DNA of 64,000 nucleotides, from assembly GCF_025950525.1 (NCBI RefSeq), contig NZ_JAPDGS010000005.1, forward strand, positions 124,001 to 188,000, in the 5' to 3' direction. Positions within the stretch are counted from its first letter, which is position 1. Each line of letters starts with the position of its first letter. Of the stretch, positions 36,307 through 44,297 are shown one piece after another. This DNA comes from Stagnihabitans lacustris (GTDB taxonomy: Bacteria; Pseudomonadota; Alphaproteobacteria; Rhodobacterales; Rhodobacteraceae). Both the position numbers and the translations under genes were made by a program. The notes beneath the pieces were generated by a model. That model was not told the origin of the DNA, did not search any database, and saw nothing but the letters and a program-made list of their open reading frames with translations.

Positions 36307-37257
36307 ATGGCGGATTGCCAGATTCTATTCCGGGTTTCTAAGATCGGGGGGATCGTGAAGGATTTGACCGAAGAAGAGCGTCTCAAGGGGGCGCCCAAGC
36401 ACGAGCGGCACTTCTATTCCACCTCCCGCGCCTTCGGCCGGTTCGGCATCCGCATCTTTGAACCCCAGGTCATGGGGCGGCCGCATTGGCATGGCCATAT
36501 CGAGGCGAATTTCGCCCTGCATCACACAATGCGCTATGATGTTGATAATGAAACGCTTGTCGTGCCGCCGGGTCGGCTTGCGATCTTCTGGGCCGGGATT
36601 CCGCATCGGCTGACCGAGGTGACGCCCACGGGCGACCAACCGCCGCGGCTGGCCAATATCTACCTGCCGCTGGATGCCTTCCTGATGATGAACCACATCA
36701 TGGCGCTGCAGGTTGCCATGCTGGGCGGCGGGATGATTCTCTTGCCGGAAACCCTCTGCGACGAGGCCTTGATGCGGCGCTGGTATGCCGATTACCGGTC
36801 CGGCGACTTCGAGCGGACGGAAATCATGAAGATGGAGCTGAACGCGCTGTTCCGCCGCGCTTTCCTGACGGCGCCCGAATATCTGCGCTTGCCGCGCAAC
36901 GATGCGGCGGGGGAAAGGGCGCTGTCCTCGGCCCATATCCGCCATGTCATCGCCATGGTGCGCCTGGTGCTGGAAAACCTGGACAAGCCGCTGAAGAACG
37001 CCGAGATCACCGCGGTCACAGGCCTGCACGAGAACTACGCCCTGTCGCTGTTCACCCGGGTGATGCAGACGCCCTTGAAGCAGTTCGTCTTGCGGATGCG
37101 GCTGATGCGGGCGCGGGCGCTGCTTGTGGAAAGCGCGCTGGCCATCGCTTCGGTCGCCGAGGCCTCGGGCTTCACCTCGATTTCGCAGTTTTACCACCAG
37201 TTCAAGGCGGCCTATGGCGCCAGCCCGAACGAGGTGCGCACCCAGTATCTGGGCTAG
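36307..37257 (+). CDS. AraC family activator, MelR-like
   Basis: 316 residues. The N-terminal domain closely follows E. coli MelR in pattern: HWHGHIEANFALHHTMRYDVDNETLVVPPGRLAIFWAGIPHRLTEV, the melibiose-sensing cupin. The C-terminal helix-turn-helices are EITAVTGLHENYALSLFTRVMQTPLKQFVLRMRLMRARALL and AIASVAEASGFTSISQFYHQFKAAYGASPNEVR. Divergent from agpA, so it is the likely melibiose/raffinose-dependent activator of the operon (analogous to AgpT). The ATG at 36307 follows AAGGGG; a GTG at 36355 is a shorter alternative. Confidence 0.9.
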   Translation: MADCQILFRVSKIGGIVKDLTEEERLKGAPKHERHFYSTSRAFGRFGIRIFEPQVMGRPHWHGHIEANFALHHTMRYDVDNETLVVPPGRLAIFWAGIPHRLTEVTPTGDQPPRLANIYLPLDAFLMMNHIMALQVAMLGGGMILLPETLCDEALMRRWYADYRSGDFERTEIMKMELNALFRRAFLTAPEYLRLPRNDAAGERALSSAHIRHVIAMVRLVLENLDKPLKNAEITAVTGLHENYALSLFTRVMQTPLKQFVLRMRLMRARALLVESALAIASVAEASGFTSISQFYHQFKAAYGASPNEVRTQYLG

Positions 37258-37281
37258 GGGGCAGGCCGAGGCGCAAAGTCA

Positions 37282-37309
37282 AAAGCCCCGCGCCGGGGCG
37301 CAGGGCTTT
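37282..37309 (-). terminator. Terminator of tRNA-His
   Basis: On the minus strand AAAGCCCTGCGCC pairs with GGCGCGGGGCTTT (one G-U pair) and is followed by another T; on the plus strand the same pair is a C-A mismatch. The stem therefore fits the tRNA-His transcript better, 7 bp past the CCA end. Confidence 0.75.
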
Positions 37310-37315
37310 GGAAGA

Positions 37316-37392
37316 TGGTACCGCCTACCCGGTTCGAACGGGTGACCCCTAGATCCACAATCTAGTGCTCTAACCAGCTGAGCTAAGGCGGC
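37316..37392 (-). tRNA. tRNA-His (anticodon GTG)
   Basis: 77 bases including an encoded CCA. The anticodon stem CTAGA/TCTAG encloses TTGTGGA, so the anticodon is GTG. The T loop GTTCGAACC and D loop AGCTCAGCTGGTTAGAGC are standard. The acceptor pairs GCCGCCT with AGGCGGT, the discriminator is A73, and the base before G1 is T, so no G-1 is encoded. This is the non-canonical tRNA-His type known from a group of alphaproteobacteria. Confidence 0.97.
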
Positions 37393-37466
37393 ACACGGGG
37401 GCTGATTAGGGCCAAGTCCTGACCGGGTCAACCCGAAAAATCGTCAGCCCCCGCAATGCGGGCTGT

Positions 37467-37979
37467 TCACGCCCGGCTGCGACGGCGGGCCATCACGCCC
37501 AAGCCCCCCAGCGCCGACAGAAGCAACCCAAGACCCGCAGGCACCGGAACGGTCGGCACCACGACCGGGGTGATCGTCACGTCGGTCGTGGGATGACGGA
37601 CCACGCCGGTTGCATTGGTCAAACCCGCCAGGGAATTGGCGCTGGTCAGACGAATCGAGCAGCAACCGGTGTCGCCCTTGCCGAATTGCAGGAAGTTCCA
37701 CGCGGTCAGCACCCCGGCCGAAACCGTAAAGGTGTTGATATAGGCCCCAACGGCATATTCCCCAAGGCCAAAGCCCAGAGCATTGGTGTTGCCCGTCACC
37801 TTGAGGCTTGTCGCGGCCCCGGTGGCATTGTCATTCAGGCCCGCGATCGTGCCCGTCACAGTGCCGCCGCCATTGATGGCCGCATTGACGAAGCTGAAGT
37901 TGAAACTCAGCGTCGCAGCTGAAGCCGCCCCTGCAGAAAGGGCCAAGGCCATGGCGATGGCCGCAAACGTCTTGGTCAT
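37467..37979 (-). CDS. Secreted protein with VPxPA-type CTERM sorting domain
   Basis: 170 residues: signal peptide (MTKTFAAIAMALALSAGAASA), a beta-rich, Asn/Thr/Gly-rich mature part with a vicinal Cys pair (GDTGCCSIR), and a C-terminal tripartite signal: VPVPAG, a hydrophobic helix, and an RRRSR tail. Such tails are recognised by exosortase-type enzymes and mark exported surface or matrix proteins, usually produced with exopolysaccharide. No exosortase gene is in the window. Function unknown. Confidence 0.85.
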   Translation of the reverse strand: MTKTFAAIAMALALSAGAASAATLSFNFSFVNAAINGGGTVTGTIAGLNDNATGAATSLKVTGNTNALGFGLGEYAVGAYINTFTVSAGVLTAWNFLQFGKGDTGCCSIRLTSANSLAGLTNATGVVRHPTTDVTITPVVVPTVPVPAGLGLLLSALGGLGVMARRRSRA

Positions 37980-38159
37980 TCTGGTCTCCGTTGCAATTGT
38001 TATACACTTGGATACCACGTTCGTCCGGCTTTCCCAATCGCAATTTCCGGGCTTTCCTGCGCCCTCCCCCCATCCCCTGCCGCTTTTGGGGCGCGGACAG
38101 CCCCGGCCATGTTGACAGGCCGGGGCCTGCATCTCATACCCGGCAAAACGGAGGACCCC

Positions 38160-38375
38160 ATGGGCATCGACAAGCAAAGCGACGTCTCCGCCAATATCCA
38201 GATCGGGCCGACCGATCAGGGCATGGTGCGCATCTATATCGAGGCCGACAACGGCACCGAGATCCCGATGGATTTCGACCCCGACGAGGCGCTGGAAATC
38301 GCCGAGGAGTTGCGCGCCGCCGCCGAAGCCGCCCGCGACATGGGCGGCAAGCCGTCGCCAAAGAAAAAGCGCTGA
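38160..38375 (+). CDS. Small conserved protein (DUF6324-like)
   Basis: 71 residues, acidic and compact: MGIDKQSDVSANIQIGPTDQG, then IPMDFDPDEALEIAEELRAAAEAARDMG, then a lysine-rich tail. A good GGAGG precedes this ATG. The pattern of a short beta-sheet followed by one helix matches a small family I know only as a domain of unknown function in Rhodobacterales. It stands alone. Confidence 0.75.
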   Translation: MGIDKQSDVSANIQIGPTDQGMVRIYIEADNGTEIPMDFDPDEALEIAEELRAAAEAARDMGGKPSPKKKR

Positions 38376-38389
38376 CCGGGGCGGGGCGC

Positions 38390-38459
38390 CGCTCGCAGAC
38401 CTTCGCTCGCAGACCGCCGTTCTCTGGCCGCCGATCTCTGGCCGCCGCTCTCGGGTCCT
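38390..38459. repeat. Degenerate 14-bp tandem repeat
   Basis: Five consecutive 14-base units beginning CG: CGCTCGCAGACCTT, CGCTCGCAGACCGC, CGTTCTCTGGCCGC, CGATCTCTGGCCGC, CGCTCTCGGGTCCT. They lie in the gap after the DUF6324-like gene. Confidence 0.8.
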
Positions 38460-38567
38460 GCGCTTGTGAACCTTGCGCGCGGCGCGGGCGGGGCTGGCTT
38501 GAGCCGACGTCAGGCGCTGGGGACTGGCCCCACCAGCGCTGGCCCCACCCGGCACAGGCCCCATGGC

Positions 38568-38610
38568 AGGCTGGCCCTAAAACAGTCTGGCCCTATAACA
38601 GGCTGGCCCC
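38568..38610. repeat. 16-bp tandem repeat at the mmcB 3' end
   Basis: AGGCTGGCCCTAAAAC, AGTCTGGCCCTATAAC and a partial AGGCTGGCCCC. The stop codon of the MmcB gene lies within it, so the repeat spans the coding boundary. Confidence 0.8.
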
Positions 38611-39225
38611 GCCCTGGGCGCGCGGATCGCGCAGCGCTTGCAGCCTGGCCGCCGCCTGCCGGGCAAATCGCAGCATCATGGCCTTGCGTCTTGGCGCGGA
38701 CAGCGGTCTGTCCTCGCCCATCCGGATGATCTCGCCGTCCCAGGCGTCGGCGCGGATCAATCCGGTTCCCTCGGGCAGGATATCGACCGGGAAATCGCCA
38801 TCCACGGCCCAGAAAAAGCGGTCGCAAAACTCCAGGTAGCTCCGCCACTTGCGATCCGCCGCATAATCCGCCCGCGAGGATTTGCACTCGATCACCCAGA
38901 TTTCGCCCCTTGGACCCAGGGCCATGAGGTCAACCCGCAGCCCCGGCGCCGGGATCATCTCTTCGAGGCTTGCGAAATCCAGCGCCCGCAAGGCCCGCGC
39001 CACCCCGCGCGCCAGGCGCTGACCGGGCATGAGGCGTCCCACCTCCGCGGCCTCTGCCTCCCCCGACGGGGGTAAACCCGGCTGGGACAAACCCGACCCC
39101 GAAACACCCGACCCCGAAACACCCGACGGCCCAGCGGATCGCATCTCCGGCCCGGCATGCCCCTGTTGCCCCTTCGGGACCTCGTCCATCGCCACGCCCC
39201 GCTTGCCCTTGCGCCCGCCCCCCAT
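38593..39225 (-). CDS. mmcB: MmcB family DNA repair protein
   Basis: Up to 210 residues. The C-terminal ~145 residues are an MmcB nuclease-like fold: RGVARALRALDFASLEEMIPAPGLRVDLMALGPRGEIWVIECKSSRADYAADRKWRSYLEFCDRFFWAV, with the D...ECK core of PD-(D/E)XK-like enzymes. MmcB is linked to alphaproteobacterial DNA repair. The N-terminal ~65 residues are low-complexity with VSGSG repeats from a 15-bp DNA repeat and may not be native; ATGs at 39189, 39144 and 39030 are alternative starts. 39225 was chosen for its AAGGGGGA. Confidence 0.78.
   Translation of the reverse strand: MGGGRKGKRGVAMDEVPKGQQGHAGPEMRSAGPSGVSGSGVSGSGLSQPGLPPSGEAEAAEVGRLMPGQRLARGVARALRALDFASLEEMIPAPGLRVDLMALGPRGEIWVIECKSSRADYAADRKWRSYLEFCDRFFWAVDGDFPVDILPEGTGLIRADAWDGEIIRMGEDRPLSAPRRKAMMLRFARQAAARLQALRDPRAQGGASLL
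39091..39127. repeat. 15-bp tandem repeat within the mmcB 5' region
   Basis: ACCCGACCCCGAAAC twice plus ACCCGAC. In frame on the minus strand it encodes repeated VSGSG-type residues at the N-terminus of MmcB. Confidence 0.9.
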
Positions 39226-39605
39226 GAGGCCTACATTCCCCCTTGGCGGGTTCTGCTCCTCTCGTGCAAGGCTACTTTTCCAGTGGCCGATAAGCAAGCG
39301 AACGGGGGCTGGCTCTGGCAGGATCCTGGTCCTGCTACCTGGCGCCCACCTGAGACCTCTGGCTCTCGGGAAAACCCAAGCCTTCACGGCCGCTGCGGGC
39401 CCGCCACCTTCACCAAGATCACCAGCAAGGCCGCGCGCGATCTGGCTGCGTCGGCAGGGTGCAGACCCTGGCCCGGGAGCGCTGGTGTCGTCTTGCCACC
39501 AAAGACCGGCCGGTGATCTTGGCCGAACCGGTCCACAGGCGCCAAACGAAAAGGCCGGGGGGTCAATCCCCCCGGCCTTTTCGCGCCCCCTTGGGCAGAT
39601 ATCGT
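39226..39605. other. Gene-free stretch with a strong terminator
   Basis: About 380 bp with no supported gene. It contains the terminator at 39549-39581 near its right end and otherwise no recognised element. Confidence 0.6.
39549..39581. terminator. Intrinsic terminator
   Basis: A perfect 14-bp stem AAAAGGCCGGGGGG / CCCCCCGGCCTTTT with a 5-base loop, 25 bp past the stop of the minus-strand membrane-protein gene. The flanking A and T runs make it work in either direction. Confidence 0.92.
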
Positions 39606-39908
39606 TTAGCGCCGCATCCCCGGGCGCTTGGTGGCCGTGACCTCGACCCGGATCGGGATCAGCTTGCCACCGCGCGGACCTGCGTCATCCTCGGCCAAGG
39701 CCATGACGGCGATGGCGAATTGCACCCCGGCAAAGACGACGCCGTGAAAGACCCAAAGCATCAGGGCCGCCACAAGTCCCATATCGCTGCCCATGACCAG
39801 ATGCCCGATCCCCGCCACATCCAGCGCCACCAGCGCAAAGACAAACGCGGCTGCGACCCCGAAACCGAAGGCCACTTGGGTGATGTAAAGGCGGATAAGC
39901 TGCGGCAT
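39606..39908 (-). CDS. Small inner-membrane protein of unknown function
   Basis: 100 residues with hydrophobic segments at about 8-32 (YITQVAFGFGVAAAFVFALVAL) and 43-70 (MGLVAALMLWVFHGVVFAGVQFAIAVMAL), and a polar, basic C-terminus. The spacing suggests two or three membrane helices. I do not recognise a named domain. It has its own terminator and appears monocistronic. Confidence 0.7.
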   Translation of the reverse strand: MPQLIRLYITQVAFGFGVAAAFVFALVALDVAGIGHLVMGSDMGLVAALMLWVFHGVVFAGVQFAIAVMALAEDDAGPRGGKLIPIRVEVTATKRPGMRR

Positions 39909-40072
39909 GATTCCTCCCGGACGCTCTTCCTGTCATCGAAGCGTAACACGGAGAAATTTCAAGGGAAGTCGAAAATTTGACACAATCTGTCGCAGCCGCG
40001 GAAATCCGCCGCTGCGACGCAGAACCGCCTATTTTGGAGCGCAAGACTGCAACACCAGACTGCATGTCCAGA

Positions 40073-41335
40073 CTAAAGCGCTCTCCAGCCGATATCCGAC
40101 CGACAGAAGCCCTCGGGCCAGTCCAGGTGGTCGATCATCGCATAGGCCCGGTTGCGCGCCTCTTCCAGGCTGGTCCCCCGCGCGGTCACGTTCAAGACGC
40201 GCCCGCCATTGGCCACGATCCGCCCGTCCTTTTCGGCCGTGCCCGCGTGAAACACCATGTGGCGGCTGTCTTCGGGCACGCGGCGAAGCCCATGGATGAC
40301 CGAGCCCTTGCCATAGGCCCCCGGATAGCCCCGCGCCGCCATCACGACCGTCAAGGCATGGTCATCGGCCCAAGTCAGCTGCGCCTGATCCAAACGCCCC
40401 TCGGCGCAGGCCAAAAGCAGGTCCAGAGCCTGCCCCCCAAGCCGCATCATCAGCACCTGGGTTTCGGGATCGCCAAAGCGGGCGTTGTATTCCACCAGCC
40501 GGGCGCGGCCATTCTCGATCATCAGGCCTGCGTAAAGCACGCCTTGATAGGGCGTGCCGCGCCGCGCCATCTCGTTGATCGTCGGCATCACGATTTCGGC
40601 CATAGCCTGATCCTGGATCGCCTGGGTCAGGACCGGGGCAGGGGAGTAAGCCCCCATCCCCCCGGTGTTCGGTCCCTTGTCGCCGTCAAAGACCCGCTTG
40701 TGATCCTGCGCCGTCCCGACCGGCAGCGCGTTGACCCCATCGGTCAGGATGAAAAAGCTGGCCTCTTCGCCCGCCATGAACTCTTCGATCACGACCTCGG
40801 CCCCCGCCGCACCAAGCGAGCCGCCGAACATGTCGTCGATGGCCTCGGTGGCCTCGGCCAGGGTCATGGCCACAACCACGCCCTTGCCCGCGGCCAGACC
40901 GTCGGCCTTGATCACGATGGGCGCGCCCTGGGCCGTCACGTAATCGCGCGCAGGCGCCGCCTCGGTAAAGCGCGCATAACCGGCCGTGGGCGCCCCGCAG
41001 GCGTCACAGATGGCCTTGGTGAAGGCCTTTGAGGCCTCAAGCTGCGCCGCCGCCTGCGAGGGGCCAAAGGTCAAGATACCCGCCGCCCGCGCCGTATCGG
41101 CCACACCGGCGGCCAAAGGCGCCTCGGGGCCGATGATCAGGAAATCCACCGCGTTTTCGGCGCAAAAGGCCACGACCGCGGCGCCGTCCAGGATGTCGAT
41201 ATCGGCCACTTCGGCCAGGCCCGCAATCCCCGCATTGCCCGGCGCCACGATCAGCCGGTCGGTCTTGGGGTTCTGCTTGACGGCCCAGGCCAGCGCATGT
41301 TCGCGCCCGCCGCTGCCGAGGATGAGGATGTTCAT
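40073..41335 (-). CDS. purD: Phosphoribosylamine-glycine ligase
   Basis: 420 residues, the standard PurD length. It joins glycine to phosphoribosylamine with ATP in purine synthesis. The opening MNILILGSGGREHALAWAV, the ATP-grasp region APIVIKADGLAAGKGVVVAMTLAEA, and the metal-binding NARFGDPETQ with GVLYAGLMI are typical. The ATG at 41335 is the family start; the upstream extension is repeat-rich. It is divergent from the small membrane protein and xseA. Confidence 0.97.
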   Translation of the reverse strand: MNILILGSGGREHALAWAVKQNPKTDRLIVAPGNAGIAGLAEVADIDILDGAAVVAFCAENAVDFLIIGPEAPLAAGVADTARAAGILTFGPSQAAAQLEASKAFTKAICDACGAPTAGYARFTEAAPARDYVTAQGAPIVIKADGLAAGKGVVVAMTLAEATEAIDDMFGGSLGAAGAEVVIEEFMAGEEASFFILTDGVNALPVGTAQDHKRVFDGDKGPNTGGMGAYSPAPVLTQAIQDQAMAEIVMPTINEMARRGTPYQGVLYAGLMIENGRARLVEYNARFGDPETQVLMMRLGGQALDLLLACAEGRLDQAQLTWADDHALTVVMAARGYPGAYGKGSVIHGLRRVPEDSRHMVFHAGTAEKDGRIVANGGRVLNVTARGTSLEEARNRAYAMIDHLDWPEGFCRSDIGWRAL

Positions 41336-41392
41336 GGGGGATTTCCTCTGTTCAATGGGGTTGGGGCCTCTTAGGCTTTGGCTCTGGCTGGA

Positions 41393-41420
41393 GCAAGAGG
41401 TTTGGGGCAAGAGGTTTGGG
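41393..41420. repeat. 14-bp tandem duplication upstream of purD
   Basis: GCAAGAGGTTTGGG twice in direct succession, about 60 bp upstream of the purD start, in its promoter or leader region. Confidence 0.9.
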
Positions 41421-41605
41421 ACCCAAGGGTTTTGGGGGCGATGGTTCAACGCCGATGCGGCAGGGCCTGCGGCCTGTGCCCTTGCACTCTGTGCGCCCGA
41501 TCATGACAGTCCCGGCCCAAGCCTTTCCGGCAGGCCTTTGAACGGCCCAGTTGGTGGTCCAGTAGGCGGGGCGCCCCCTGCCGCAGATGCAAAAGGAGCG
41601 TTCGG

Positions 41606-41938
41606 ATGCAAAGGTTCAAAAGGCTGCGGCTGGGGATGATTGTGGGCCTGGGGGTCGTGCCCTTCACCGGCCTGCCCATGGCGGTGCAGGTCGGTCTTGC
41701 CGTGGGCCTCGTGGTGCTGGCGATGGCCCTTTCGGCTGTGGCGCGCAATCCGGGGACCTTGCCCGCCGAAGGCACCCCTGATCCCCAGTGGCCAACCCAT
41801 CCGGCCCCGCAGGCCATCGCGGATGAGGTCCCGCACCCGGTTCACCACCCCGTCCACCATTCAGCCCCTTCGGACCAGGGCGGCGCGGCCGACAGCGGGC
41901 AGGCGGCCAACAGCGCCAGCGACGCAGGCGCCCCCTGA
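41606..41938 (+). CDS. Small membrane protein of unknown function
   Basis: 110 residues: a basic start (MQRFKRLRLG), hydrophobic stretches at about 11-28 and 30-46 (VGLAVGLVVLAMALSAVA), then a Pro/His/Ser-rich hydrophilic tail (PVHHPVHH). AAGGAG precedes the ATG by 9 bases, which is the main support for translation. It lies 66 bp before xseA in the same direction. No family is recognised. Confidence 0.5.
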   Translation: MQRFKRLRLGMIVGLGVVPFTGLPMAVQVGLAVGLVVLAMALSAVARNPGTLPAEGTPDPQWPTHPAPQAIADEVPHPVHHPVHHSAPSDQGGAADSGQAANSASDAGAP

Positions 41939-42004
41939 CCCGACCCCCATCCCCCGCACGCAACGCCCCGTTGCCTTTCCCCGCGGCGCAAGGCACAAAT
42001 CCCC

Positions 42005-43681
42005 ATGCTCTTCGAAGACGACACCCCCGCGCCAAATCCCGCCAAACCGGGCCCCGGCAACCAGCCCGAATACACCGTCTCGGAGCTTTCCGGCGCGGTC
42101 AAACGCGTGATCGAGGGCGAATTCGGCCTGATCCGGGTGCGCGGAGAGATCGGTAGGGTCTCGCGTCCGGCCTCGGGGCACCTGTATTTCGACCTGAAGG
42201 ATGACCGCAACGTCATCGCCGCGATCAGCTGGAAGGGCCAGGTCGCCCGCATGTCGATCCGCCCCACAGAGGGGATGGAGGTGGTGGCCACCGGCAAGAT
42301 GACCACCTTTCCGGGCCAGTCGAAGTATCAGCTGATCGTCGATGACATGGCCCCGGCAGGCGCGGGCGCGCTGATGGCCATGCTGGAAAAACGCAAGGCC
42401 GCCTTGCAGGCCGAGGGGCTCTTTGACCCCGCCCGCAAAAAGCCCATCCCCTATCTGCCGCGCGTGATCGGCGTGGTCACTTCGCCGTCCGGCGCCGTGA
42501 TCCGCGACATCCTGCACCGCCTGGCCGACCGCTTTCCGCGCCATGTCCTTGTCTGGCCCGTCGCCGTCCAAGGCGAAAAATGCCCCGCCGAGGTCGCAGC
42601 CGCCATCCGCGGCTTCAACGCCCTCCAGCCCGGGGGCCACATCCCGCGCCCCGACCTGATCATCGTGGCAAGGGGCGGCGGGTCGATGGAGGACCTGATG
42701 GGCTTCAACGACGAAGCCGTGGTCCGCGCCGCCGCCGCCAGCCTGATCCCGCTGATCTCGGCGGTGGGCCATGAAACCGATACGACGCTGATCGACTATG
42801 CCTCGGACCGCCGCGCACCGACCCCCACCGCCGCCGCCGAAATGGCCGTCCCGGTGCGCGCCGATCTGCTGGCCGCATTGGCTGATCTGAACGCCCGCCT
42901 GTCGCGCAGCCAACGCAGCCTGCTGGACCGCCGCGCACAGCGCCTGGCCGACCTGGGTCGCGCGCTGCCGCGGCTGGACGCGCTTCTGGCCTCGCCGCGG
43001 CAACGCCTGGACGCCGCGACCCAGCGCCTTGGCGCCGCCCTGTCACTCGCCGCCCAAAAGAAACGCAGCACCTTTGCGGCCTTGGCCACCCGCCACCGCC
43101 CGCTGGCTCTGCTCACCCTGACCGCGCGCAAGGCCGAGACGCTGAAGGCGCGCGCCGCCACCCTGGACGACCGCGCCACCCGCAGGCTGGAACGCGCGAC
43201 GTCCCGGCTTGACCTCTTTGCCAGCCGCCTTGCGCCGTCGCTGGGCCGCCTGATCACCGGGGCCGCCCGCGATATCGCCCGTGACAGGGCCCGCCTGTCG
43301 CAAGCCGCCAAGCGCCTCGATGGCTTCCCCAAGACGCTGGCGACCCTCGCGCTGAAACTGGATGCCCTGAACCGCACGCGCCAGACCCTTGGCCATGCCG
43401 AGACCCTGGCCCGCGGCTTTGCCATCCTGCGCGTCGATGGCCATGTCGTGACCAGCGCCCAAACCGCCGCCCGCGCCCCGACCCTGGAGATCGAGCTTCA
43501 CGACGGCCGCCTGACCGTCCATCCCCATGGCGATCCAGACTCCGCCCAACCCGGCGCCCCAAAACCTGGCGCGGCCCAACCGGGCGCAGCCCAACCCCCA
43601 CAATCCCGGAAACCCAAATCCACCCCCCCCAAATCCACCGCCGCCAAGCCCGAAAAACCCGGCCAAGGCTCGCTCTTCTAA
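42005..43681 (+). CDS. xseA: Exodeoxyribonuclease VII large subunit
   Basis: 558 residues. Exo VII (XseA with several XseB) degrades single-stranded DNA to oligonucleotides. The N-terminal OB-fold (YTVSELSGAVKRVIEGEFGLIRVRGEIGRVSRPASGHLYFDLKD), the catalytic part (PRVIGVVTSPSGAVIRDIL, RGGGSMEDLMGFNDE, AVGHETDTTLIDYASDRRAPTPTAAAE) and a long helical arm (270-470) are present. The last ~50 residues are Pro/Lys/Ser-rich low complexity, beyond the usual end. xseB is not in the window. Confidence 0.96.
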   Translation: MLFEDDTPAPNPAKPGPGNQPEYTVSELSGAVKRVIEGEFGLIRVRGEIGRVSRPASGHLYFDLKDDRNVIAAISWKGQVARMSIRPTEGMEVVATGKMTTFPGQSKYQLIVDDMAPAGAGALMAMLEKRKAALQAEGLFDPARKKPIPYLPRVIGVVTSPSGAVIRDILHRLADRFPRHVLVWPVAVQGEKCPAEVAAAIRGFNALQPGGHIPRPDLIIVARGGGSMEDLMGFNDEAVVRAAAASLIPLISAVGHETDTTLIDYASDRRAPTPTAAAEMAVPVRADLLAALADLNARLSRSQRSLLDRRAQRLADLGRALPRLDALLASPRQRLDAATQRLGAALSLAAQKKRSTFAALATRHRPLALLTLTARKAETLKARAATLDDRATRRLERATSRLDLFASRLAPSLGRLITGAARDIARDRARLSQAAKRLDGFPKTLATLALKLDALNRTRQTLGHAETLARGFAILRVDGHVVTSAQTAARAPTLEIELHDGRLTVHPHGDPDSAQPGAPKPGAAQPGAAQPPQSRKPKSTPPKSTAAKPEKPGQGSLF

Positions 43682-43683
43682 CC

Positions 43684-43742
43684 CCTTTCACATTGACTCA
43701 AATACTCTCGGGGAGGTCTGGAGGGGCAGACAGCCCCTCCAG
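43684..43742 (-). terminator. 3'-end element between xseA and the convergent gene
   Basis: Read on the minus strand: stem CTGGAGGGGC/GCCCCTCCAG (43718-43742), then ACCTCCCCGAG, AGTATTTG and ATGTGAAAGG. Hairpin arms and the following C-rich piece are nearly identical to the copy near 26.8 kb. It follows the periplasmic-protein gene on that strand; the stem could also end xseA. Confidence 0.6.
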
Positions 43743-43808
43743 CGCGTGTCACCTGCGCAAACCTTGGGCCCCAAAGCCCAGCCCCCCCAAAAAACCCGCC
43801 CCCCAACC

Positions 43809-44261
43809 TCAGGCCCCAACCTCTGGCCCCGGGCATTGCATCGGCTGATCACTCTGGCCCAGTTCGGACAGCGCGGCGCCGCCCTCCATGAACTGCGCCA
43901 CCAACCCCTGCGGCCCGCGGTAGAACTGCCAGCAATTCACATCCTCGGGCTTGTCGTCATAGGTAAAGCACAGCATCGGCCCGCCCGGACCCGAAGCCTC
44001 TGACCAAGAGCCAAATTGGCAAGGCGCATCGGCAAAGGCCCAGATCACCTGATGGCCGGGCAAATACTGCTCTTGCCCCCAGACCGCGCCGCCATCGGAA
44101 TAGGTCAGGGTCTTGCCCGTGGCATAGGCCTCGAACTCTGCGCCCGTCAAAGGCGCGCCCAAGTCGGGCGCCGGCAGGGCGGGGGGCGGATCGGCCAATG
44201 CCAGGGCGGGCAGCACCACCAGCAGTGGGAAAAGGGTCAAGGCTTGGTTCAGGATGCGCAT
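43809..44261 (-). CDS. Periplasmic protein of unknown function
   Basis: 150 residues: signal peptide (MRILNQALTLFPLLVVLPALALA), then a region with LTGAEFEAYATGKTLTYSDGGAVWGQEQYLPGHQVIWAF that resembles a small beta-barrel fold seen in many rhodobacterial secreted proteins. Four cysteines (APCQF, MLCFTY, VNCWQF, MQCPG) could form two disulfides. It lies 36 bp after the AlkB-type gene on the same strand, so it may be cotranscribed. Function unknown. Confidence 0.72.
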   Translation of the reverse strand: MRILNQALTLFPLLVVLPALALADPPPALPAPDLGAPLTGAEFEAYATGKTLTYSDGGAVWGQEQYLPGHQVIWAFADAPCQFGSWSEASGPGGPMLCFTYDDKPEDVNCWQFYRGPQGLVAQFMEGGAALSELGQSDQPMQCPGPEVGA

Positions 44262-44297
44262 GGCCCCATCATGCCAAGCCCGCGCCCGCCTTTCCAG

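Noticed and set aside
33870..36341. 823-codon plus-strand frame
   Set aside because: Antisense to agpA, which has a signal peptide, family signature and a strong ribosome site; the frame is a shadow.
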